NCBI RefSeq assembly: GCF_014805685.1
Contig: NC_060886.1
Coordinates: 13,610,108-13,674,107, forward strand
DNA from: Silurus meridionalis
Lineage: Eukaryota > Chordata > Actinopteri > Siluriformes > Siluridae
Direction of reading: 5' to 3'
Length of the DNA stretch: 64,000 bases
Shown here: in pieces, positions 56,918 through 64,000 of the stretch
How positions within the stretch are numbered: the first letter of the stretch is position 1
Layout of the letters: every line of letters starts with the position of its first letter
Position numbers and translations under genes: made by a program
Notes under the pieces: model-generated
What the model saw: only the letters and a program-made list of their open reading frames with translations
What the model was told of the DNA's origin: nothing
Databases searched by the model: none

Positions 56918-58498
56918 TGAGGAAAATAAGTATTTGAACACCCTGCTATTTTGCAAGTTCTCCCACTTAGAAATCATGGAGCGGTCTGAAATTGTCATAG
57001 GTGCATGTCCACTGTGAGAGACATAATCTAAAAAAAAAAAAAATCCAGAAATCACAATATATGATTTTTATTTGAACTATTTATTTGTATTATACAGCTG
57101 CAAATAAGTATTTGAACACCTGAGAAAGTCAATGTTAATATTTGGTACAGTAGCCTTTGTTTGCAATTACAGAGGTCAAACGTTTCCTGTAGTTTTTCAC
57201 CAGGTTTGCACACACTGCAGGAGAGATTTTGGCCCACTCCTCCACACAGATCTTCTCTAGATCAGTCAGGTTTCTGGCCTGTCACTAAGAAACATGGAGT
57301 TTGAGCTCTCTCCAAAGATTCTCTATTGGGTTTAGGTCTGGAGACTTGCTAGGCCACGCCAGAACCTAGATATGCTTCTTACAGAGCCACTCCTTGGTTA
57401 TCCTGTTTGTGTGCTTCGGGTCATTGTCATGTTGGAAGACCCAGCCTCGACCCATCTTCAATGCTCTAACTGAGGGAAGGAGGTTGTTCCCCAAAATCTC
57501 GCAATACATGGCCCCGGTCATCCTCTCCTTAATACAGTGCAGTCGCCCTGTCCCATGTGCAGAAAAACACCCCCAAAGCATGATGCTACCACCCCCATGC
57601 TTCACAGTAGGGATGGTGTTCTTGGGATGGGACTCATCAATCTTCTTCCTCCAAAAACGTTTAGTGGTATTATGACCCAAAAGTTCTATTTTGGTCTCAT
57701 CTGACCACATGACTTTCTCCCATGACTCCTCTGGATCATCCAAATGGTCATTGGCAAACTTAAGACGTGCCTGGACATGTGCTGGTTAAAGCAGGGGAAC
57801 CTTCCGTGCCATGCATGATTTCAAACCATGACGTCTTAGTGTATTACCAACAGTAACCTTGGAAACGGTGGTCCCAGCTCTTTTCAGGTCTGGGCTGATT
57901 TCTCACCTTCCTTAGGATCATTGAGACCCCACGAGGTGAGATCTTGCATGGAGCCCCAGTCTGAGGGAGATTGACAGTCATGTTTAGCTTCTTCCATTTT
58001 CTAATGATTGCTCCAACAGTGGACCTTTTTTCACCAAGCTGCTTGGCAATTTCCCCGTAGCCCTTTCCAGCCTTGTGGAGGTGTACAATTTTGTCTCTAG
58101 TGTCTTTGGACAGCTCTTCGGTCTTGGCCATGTTAGTAGTTGGATTCTTACTGATTGTATGGGGTGGACAGGTGTCTTTATGCAGCTAACGACCTCAAAC
58201 AGGTGCATCTAATTTAGGATAATAAATGTAGTGGAGGTGGACATTTTAATAGGCAGACTAACAGGTCTTTGAGGGTCAAAATTCTAGCTGATAGACAGGT
58301 GTTCAAATATTTATTTGCAGCTGTATCATACAAATAAATAGTTTAAAAATCATACATTGTGATTTCTGGATTTTTTTTTTTTTAGATTATGTCTCTCACA
58401 GTGAACATGCACCTACGATGACAATTTCAGAGCCCTCCATGATTTCTAAGTGTGAGAACTTGCAAAATAGCAGGGTGTTCAAATACTTATTTTCCTCA

Positions 58499-58583
<85 letters not shown>

Positions 58584-59743
58584 TGAAAAGAGAAGGCATG
58601 GAACAATGCATTAGATGGGAATACACTCTTGATGGCTGTCCGCAGAGTGCTGTGTATATATACACACATTCACACTTATTGGAAATTTATCGTAGATAAT
58701 CAATAATCCAGTGTGTTTGGGAGGAGTAAAGTAATAAGAGATCCTAGAGGAAACATGAGTCCATGCAAAACTATATACAAAACTGCCGAGAGAACATTGT
58801 TTCCATAATCATCTTATTTTATATTCAATAATGGGTTTATTTAATATTGGATTTGATGCAAATAAATGATCAAACATAGTTTAGAAAAAAAAAATAGAGT
58901 ACAACCTGCACACTTTAATATCGTCATTATATAACTGGTCTGCAGCATATAGTTGTAGTATTACACTATTGTGTGCCTTTGTATTTGTGCATCTATGCAG
59001 TTAAAACAGTAGATGTATAGTTCAAGAGATGATTATACGTTGTGCATGTTTTTACTTGCCATGTGCTGATGCATTCTTTGAAATGGTGTGAAAGGCTGTA
59101 TGCTGGTACACTGATTACAGTCTGAGGCATAAGACCACAAACCCTTATTAGTTACCCAGATTGCTCCAGACAGTATTTTTATTGCAATCCAATGGGTTTT
59201 AATAGTACACTTTTAAAAGTCATTGTTTCTAAACAGATCTTGAAAACTGAAAATGATGATTTTATAAGTAATTGGTATTTGGTGATCCAACAGGGTTGAA
59301 TACTTTCATATGGTACTGTATATTATGGATTTGAAATTATTGTTTTGTTGGTGGGGCTGAACATCTGCTGGATCTGTTCTGTCATGCCCTTTTGTGCAGC
59401 TCCCATATATATCATCATTGTAACTGGTTGACAGGTAATTGGCAAAATCTAATAAGATGCTTGTCATATAATTTTTTCCAGAAAAACAACTTGTTCTTTC
59501 TCAATACGTATGAATAAAATGTAATACTTTAATATATGTGAAGCCAGTCTGTAGTGCCAAGAACTAAAACAAATTAACTGACATGTAACCTTCAGCTCTA
59601 GGGTCTGTTTGCTCCAGGACTCATTGATTGTGTTTATACTGTTCTTTTTAAGTACTGTTTTTTATTTTTTTTACATAATGGTTGCATAAAAGTAAACAAC
59701 TAATGGTGACAACAAAACAAAAATAGAAATATAAGATGGCAAA

Positions 59744-59826
<83 letters not shown>

Positions 59827-62800
59827 GTATATGTATGTAGGTATAAATGTGCAGTTGTATGTGCAATAGAATACAGTGCAGGTAAATCAAACTGGATGAA
59901 AGGATATGGTCCCTTACATACCCATTCATCCAGTTTAAACCTTCAATATATTTATATACAGTACAGACCAAAAGTTTGGACACACCTTCTCATTCAAAGA
60001 GTTTTCTTTATTTTCATGACTATGAAAATTGTAGATTCACACTAAGGGCATCAAAACTATGAATTAACACGTGGAATTATATATGGAATTATATACATAA
60101 CAAAAAAGTGTGAAACAACTGAAAAATGTCATATTCTAGGTTCTTCAAAGTAGCCACCTTTTGCTTTGATTACTGCTTTGCACACTCTTGGCATTCTCTT
60201 GATGAGCTTCAAGAGGTAGTCACCTGAAATAGTCTTCCAACAGTCTTGAAGGAGTTCCCCGAGAGATGCTTGGCACTTGTTGGCCCTTTTGCCTTCACTC
60301 TGCGGTCCAGCTCACCCCTAAACCATCTCGATTGGGTTCAGGTCCGGTGACTGTGGAGGCCAGGTCATCTGGCGCAGCACCCCATCACTCTCCTTTTTGG
60401 TCAAATAGCCCTTGATGCCTTCAGTGTGACTCTACAATTTTCATAGTCATGAAAATAAAGAAAACTCTTTGAATGAGAAGGTGTGTCCAAACTTTTGGTC
60501 TGTACTGTATATGGAATTAATTTAAATGGTTATAAGTTGGATTATGCTATATATTGTCAAACAAAAAGAAGGCAGCTGGTAGTGATAGGGGAAAATCAGA
60601 ACTTTACTTGTAGTTTTCCTGTGCTTTGAAAGTGTAAGTTGATCCATTTAAATACAGTATGTTTCTTCCCACACCCTATTGTTAGAGTCTGTTGGAGAAC
60701 ATACAGTACTTGAATAATCATAATAAAGACAAATAACCTATTGTTTAACATGCCTGAACAAAATCTTAATTCTTGGAGAGGTTTTCCATATGATCTACGA
60801 TGCCGTGATGTCTTTTCTGATCAGGGAAGAATCACACAGCACACAGAATGGTGCATATGTTGTTCTTCAGGTTATTGCAGATAACAGATAAGTATATATA
60901 CAAACTGGATAAAAACCTGAGCTGAAACTGTTCCTGATTGGGTAAGAAGACATAGTAACCAGAGATGTGTGAGCCCAGAAAAAGACTTTCCGTGTACCTT
61001 ACATATTCACAACTTAAAGATTCTCTAGACACTGAACAGACAACATAGGAATGTGTGTTTAGAGAGCCAGTGTGAGGCCCATCTTAATACGAACACCTGT
61101 CAAAACAGTTTTTGGAAAATTGTTCAGAAATGTATCAACCCAACGGTTTGGTTAAAGTATAATGTAGAACGGAGCAGACTCTTCTTCTAGGAGGCCAAAA
61201 ATCAGTGACTGTGGAAGGAGGGCATTAGTAAAAAAAGTGAGTGCAACTCACTGGTGTTTTTAGGAGTTTTCATGAAGAGTGTTGAGCTTCTGCGAAATAT
61301 AACACTGCCAGAAAGTAAAAAGAACGTGATTCATTAGATGAGAGAATATGGTCCCTTACATACCCATTCATCCAGTTTAAACCTTCAATATATTTATATA
61401 CAGTACAGACCAAAAGTTTGGACACACCTTCTCATTCAAAGAGTTTTCTTTATTTTCATGACTATGAAAATTGTAGATTCACACTAAGGGCATCAAAACT
61501 ATGAATTAACACGTGGAATTATATATGGAATTATATACATAACAAAAAAGTGTGAAACAACTGAAAAATGTCATATTCTAGGTTCTTCAAAGTAGCCACC
61601 TTTTGCTTTGATTACTGCTTTGCACACTCTTGGCATTCTCTTGATGAGCTTCAAGAGGTAGTCACCTGAAATAGTCTTCCAACAGTCTTGAAGGAGTTCC
61701 CCGAGAGATGCTTGGCACTTGTTGGCCCTTTTGCCTTCACTCTGCGGTCCAGCTCACCCCTAAACCATCTCGATTGGGTTCAGGTCCGGTGACTGTGGAG
61801 GCCAGGTCATCTGGCGCAGCACCCCATCACTCTCCTTTTTGGTCAAATAGCCCTTGATGCCTTCAGTGTGACTCTACAATTTTCATAGTCATGAAAATAA
61901 AGAAAACTCTTTGAATGAGAAGGTGTGTCCAAACTTTTGGTCTGTACTGTATATGGAATTAATTTAAATGGTTATAAGTTGGATTATGCTATATATTGTC
62001 AAACAAAAAGAAGGCAGCTGGTAGTGATAGGGGAAAATCAGAACTTTACTTGTAGTTTTCCCTGTGCTTTGAAAGTGTAAGTTGATCCCATTTAAATACA
62101 GTATGTTTCTTCCCACACCCTATTGTTAGAGTCTGTTGGAGAACATACAGTACTTGAATAATCATAATAAAGACAAATAACCTATTGTTTAACATGCCTG
62201 AACAAAATCTTAATTCTTGGAGAGGTTTTCCATATGATCTACGATGCCGTGATGTCTTTTCTGATCAGGGAAGAATCACACAGCACACAGAATGGTGCAT
62301 ATGTTGTTCTTCAGGTTATTGCAGATAACAGATAAGTATATATACAAACTGGATAAAAACCTGAGCTGAAACTGTTCCTGATTGGGTAAGAAGACATAGT
62401 AACCAGAGATGTGTGAGCCCAGAAAAAGACTTTCCGTGTACCTTACATATTCACAACTTAAAGATTCTCTAGACACTGAACAGACAACATAGGAATGTGT
62501 GTTTAGAGAGCCAGTGTGAGGCCCATCTTAATACGAACACCTGTCAAAACAGTTTTTGGAAAATTGTTCAGAAATGTATCAACCCAACGGTTTGGTTAAA
62601 GTATAATGTAGAACGGAGCAGACTCTTCTTCTAGGAGGCCAAAAATCAGTGACTGTGGAAGGAGGGCATTAGTAAAAAAAGTGAGTGCAACTCACTGGTG
62701 TTTTTAGGAGTTTTCATGAAGAGTGTTGAGCTTCTGCGAAATATAACACTGCCAGAAAGTAAAAAGAACGTGATTCATTAGATGAGAGAATCATGTTTCC

Positions 62801-64000
62801 TTGGTCTCTAGTATGACTAGGGCAAACAGGAACAGGTTTGTTTTCAGGTTATGTGACAGTTTAATTGCCCACAAATTGCACTCAGGTCATAAAAGGTCTT
62901 GTGATAACTAGTTGGAGCAGAACTAATAGTAGCTTTATGACTACTATTTATATAAAGCAAAATATAAATAAAATTCAGTGGGATGGATTTGTGAATGAAT
63001 GAATAAATAGATGAATGAATTAATTAACAATATCAAATTTGTTAATGAGAAACTGAAGCATTATTGATTTGTGCTCGTACAAACCGTTATGTCAGAATGA
63101 GACTTTAAATGAGAAAATCTGGAGTGGTGAACTGTAAAATATTTCTCATAGTTTGTACTGTATTTATTATGTTTGCGTAGGTATATGCTCTGTGGTATTT
63201 GAGACACGACTAGGTTGTCTGAATGAGGTGATCCCTGAGGAAACGCAGAAGTTCATCTTTTCTGTGGGAGAAATGTTCCGTCTTTCCCCCATCATCATTC
63301 TATTCCCGAAGTCTTTGTGGCCCTACATGCCATTTTGGAAGCACTTTGTAGCTGTATGGGACCACCTTTTCAAAGTTGGTAAGTCACAGGTGGTGCAAGA
63401 TGACCAAACAACTAAGCAAACCAGCACATAATTGGAAATGAAATAATATTCATATTTATGCAGTTCTGTTAGTTATTAAAATGATTACAAAAATTTATAA
63501 TTTTTAACAATTACTTCGCCAAATAATTATTTAGTAAGCATTTAAATAAGAAATAATAAAATGTTTTTTAGCGGATAAACTAGTTCAGGAGAAGATGGCA
63601 GAGATTCAGGAAAAGGTAAAGCAGGGACTGCCAGTTGATGGTGAGTACCTTACTCACTTGTTGGTCGGTGAACAAATGACCCCCACCCAGGTGCTAGGAA
63701 GTATGACTGAACTGCTGCTGGCTGGAGTCGACACTGTAAGCAGTGAGATTTTTTGCAATATCTTTTGTCACTGTATCAGGATTTATGAACTATTAAATAA
63801 ACAGTTATCAGAGCACTAGCATTTTTTATAGCAATATTTTTATTCTCTTTAGACATCCAACACTATTTCCTGGGCTCTATACCATTTGGCTCAAAATCCA
63901 GAGGCCCAGCAAAGGCTGTACAATGAAGTAATCAGTGTTTGCCCAGGTGACAAGATGACTTCCAGTGAAGACATCATCAAGATGCCTTGGCTGAAGGCTG
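54934..64000 (+). CDS. cyp27a1: Mitochondrial cytochrome P450 of the CYP27A type, 3'-partial
   Basis: Sterol/vitamin-D side-chain hydroxylase of the inner mitochondrial membrane, using adrenodoxin. Six exons: 54934-55176, 55791-55981, 56105-56304, 63181-63378, 63572-63735 and 63853-64000 (cut by the window end). The N-terminus ([16 protein letters not shown], Arg/Lys-rich, few acidic residues) fits a mitochondrial presequence. Matches to CYP27A1: [41 protein letters not shown], the I-helix [17 protein letters not shown] with the oxygen-binding motif AGVDT. CYP27C1 and CYP27B1 fit less well. The heme-binding Cys and ExxR lie outside the window. Intron 3 is 6.9 kb and full of transposons. Fish often have several CYP27A copies, so the exact paralogue is open. 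Confidence 0.87.
55177..55790. other. CYP27A-type intron 1, nothing recognised
   Basis: 0.6 kb AT-rich intron with normal splice ends (GTAAAG, ATGTAG). Frames inside show no domain. Confidence 0.7.
56863..56914. repeat. (TA)n tract, left of the transposon
   Basis: About 26 TA units after a CA run. It ends exactly where the transposon begins. Confidence 0.93.
56915..58501 (-). mobile_element. Tc1-like transposon in a TA microsatellite, inactive
   Basis: 1587 bp. The left end starts CAGTGAGGAAAATAAGTATT and the right end is its inverse, extending as long inverted repeats through the phrase TATTTGAACACC that recurs near 57107. Transposase on the minus strand (about 58131-57366): HTH part ([20 protein letters not shown]), then catalytic motifs MWSDETK and QHDNDPKHT. 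It is broken by frameshifts near 57750-57850 and by a stop (near 57366) before the last catalytic Glu. The family differs from the element in eaf2 intron 1. Confidence 0.92.
57366..58131 (-). pseudogene. Tc1 transposase, frameshifted and truncated
   Basis: The N-terminal frame is 58131-57844 ([20 protein letters not shown]). The catalytic frame 57743-57366 includes [19 protein letters not shown] and QHDNDPKHT. The C-terminal portion with the Glu motif can only be read as a trace in another frame. Confidence 0.88.
58502..58580. repeat. (TA)n tract, right of the transposon
   Basis: About 39 TA units continuing the tract interrupted by the transposon. Confidence 0.93.
58600..59740. other. Intronic stretch, nothing recognised
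   Basis: AT-rich DNA without supported genes or clear repeats. Confidence 0.6.
59752..59814. repeat. (TA)n microsatellite
   Basis: About 31 TA units, followed by TATG variants. Confidence 0.93.
59959..60507. mobile_element. Tc1-type MITE, 549 bp (copy 1)
   Basis: Ends CAGTACAGACCAAAAGTTTG and its inverse. The terminal inverted repeats extend through an internal phrase (AAAGAGTTTTCTTTATTTTC) to more than 60 bp. The middle resembles the DNA around a transposase HTH region read backwards, but no full frame survives. Confidence 0.9.
61401..61949. mobile_element. Tc1-type MITE, 549 bp (copy 2)
   Basis: Identical in length and ends to the copy at 59959-60507. It was duplicated with its flanks, so it is not an independent insertion. 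Confidence 0.9.
62793..63180. other. End of intron 3, nothing recognised
   Basis: Plain AT-rich sequence leading to the acceptor GTTTGCGTAG of exon 4; a few GAATGAAT repeats occur near 62993-63020. Confidence 0.6.

Larger units (their letters stand above)
59906..62792. repeat. Direct tandem duplication, 2 x 1.44 kb
   Basis: Copy 1 is about 59906-61347, copy 2 about 61348-62792. They are nearly identical. Visible differences are single-base homopolymer changes (for example TTTTCCTG/TTTTCCCTG and GATCCATTT/GATCCCATTT). Each copy holds a 549-bp MITE, and an identical 66-codon minus-strand frame appears at 60832-61032 and 62276-62476, which I do not consider a gene. The junction is at GAGAGAATATGGTCCC. 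Confidence 0.95.
56305..63180. other. CYP27A-type intron 3, transposon- and duplication-rich
   Basis: 6.9 kb. In order: unique AT-rich DNA, a Tc1-like transposon inside a TA microsatellite (56863-58580), about 1.1 kb with nothing recognised (58600-59740), a (TA)n tract (59752-59814), a 1.44-kb tandem duplication with a Tc1-type MITE in each copy (59906-62792), then 0.4 kb of plain sequence. No exon seen; the codon split at 56304/63181 is continuous. Confidence 0.8.

Noticed and set aside
60832..61032. 66-codon minus-strand frame, repeated at 62276-62476
   Set aside because: Its repetition is explained by the tandem duplication; the sequence shows no domain or conserved feature.

Overview
The window is vertebrate nuclear DNA, almost certainly from a teleost fish. 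The evidence is genes cut into many small exons with GT-AG introns, AT-rich spacers, very long (TA)n, (CA)n and (GATA)n microsatellites, several families of decayed Tc1/mariner transposons and fish-type tRNA-derived SINEs. A catfish or other ostariophysan is my guess from the repeat types, but the sequence does not prove the species. I see no bacterial operon, CRISPR array, phage or rRNA/tRNA gene.

Layout. Bases 1-13675 hold no exon I can support; they are probably a large early intron of the collagen gene. Bases 13676-31797 (+) carry 43 consecutive exons of col4a2 (collagen IV alpha-2), running from the start of the triple helix to the stop codon after the NC1 domain. The signal peptide and first 7S exons must lie upstream. 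Bases 38678-34360 (-) are rab20 in two exons, with a 27-bp minisatellite in the intron. Bases 39351-43120 (+) are naxd (ATP-dependent NAD(P)H-hydrate dehydratase) in ten exons, divergent from rab20. A two-exon Myb/SANT-like gene (39978-41029, +) sits inside naxd intron 1. Bases 45597-52615 (+) are eaf2 (ELL-associated factor) in six exons. Bases 54934-64000 (+) are the first six exons of a mitochondrial CYP27A-type cytochrome P450, cut off by the window end before the heme-binding cysteine.

The block col4a2-rab20-naxd is the same order and orientation as human 13q34. After naxd the next genes are eaf2 and a CYP27A gene, so the ancestral block is broken or rearranged there. The products do not form one pathway: they are a basement-membrane collagen, a vesicle-traffic GTPase, a metabolite-repair enzyme, a probable DNA-binding protein, a transcription-elongation cofactor and a sterol hydroxylase.

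The most notable structures are the nested Myb/SANT gene, two nearly perfect direct tandem duplications (1.26 kb in eaf2 intron 1 and 1.44 kb in the P450 intron 3, each carrying Tc1-type sequence and mostly differing by homopolymer-length changes), and two small coding-like segments I cannot assign (45250-45528 minus and about 54100-54231 minus). I found no convincing new multi-gene system.
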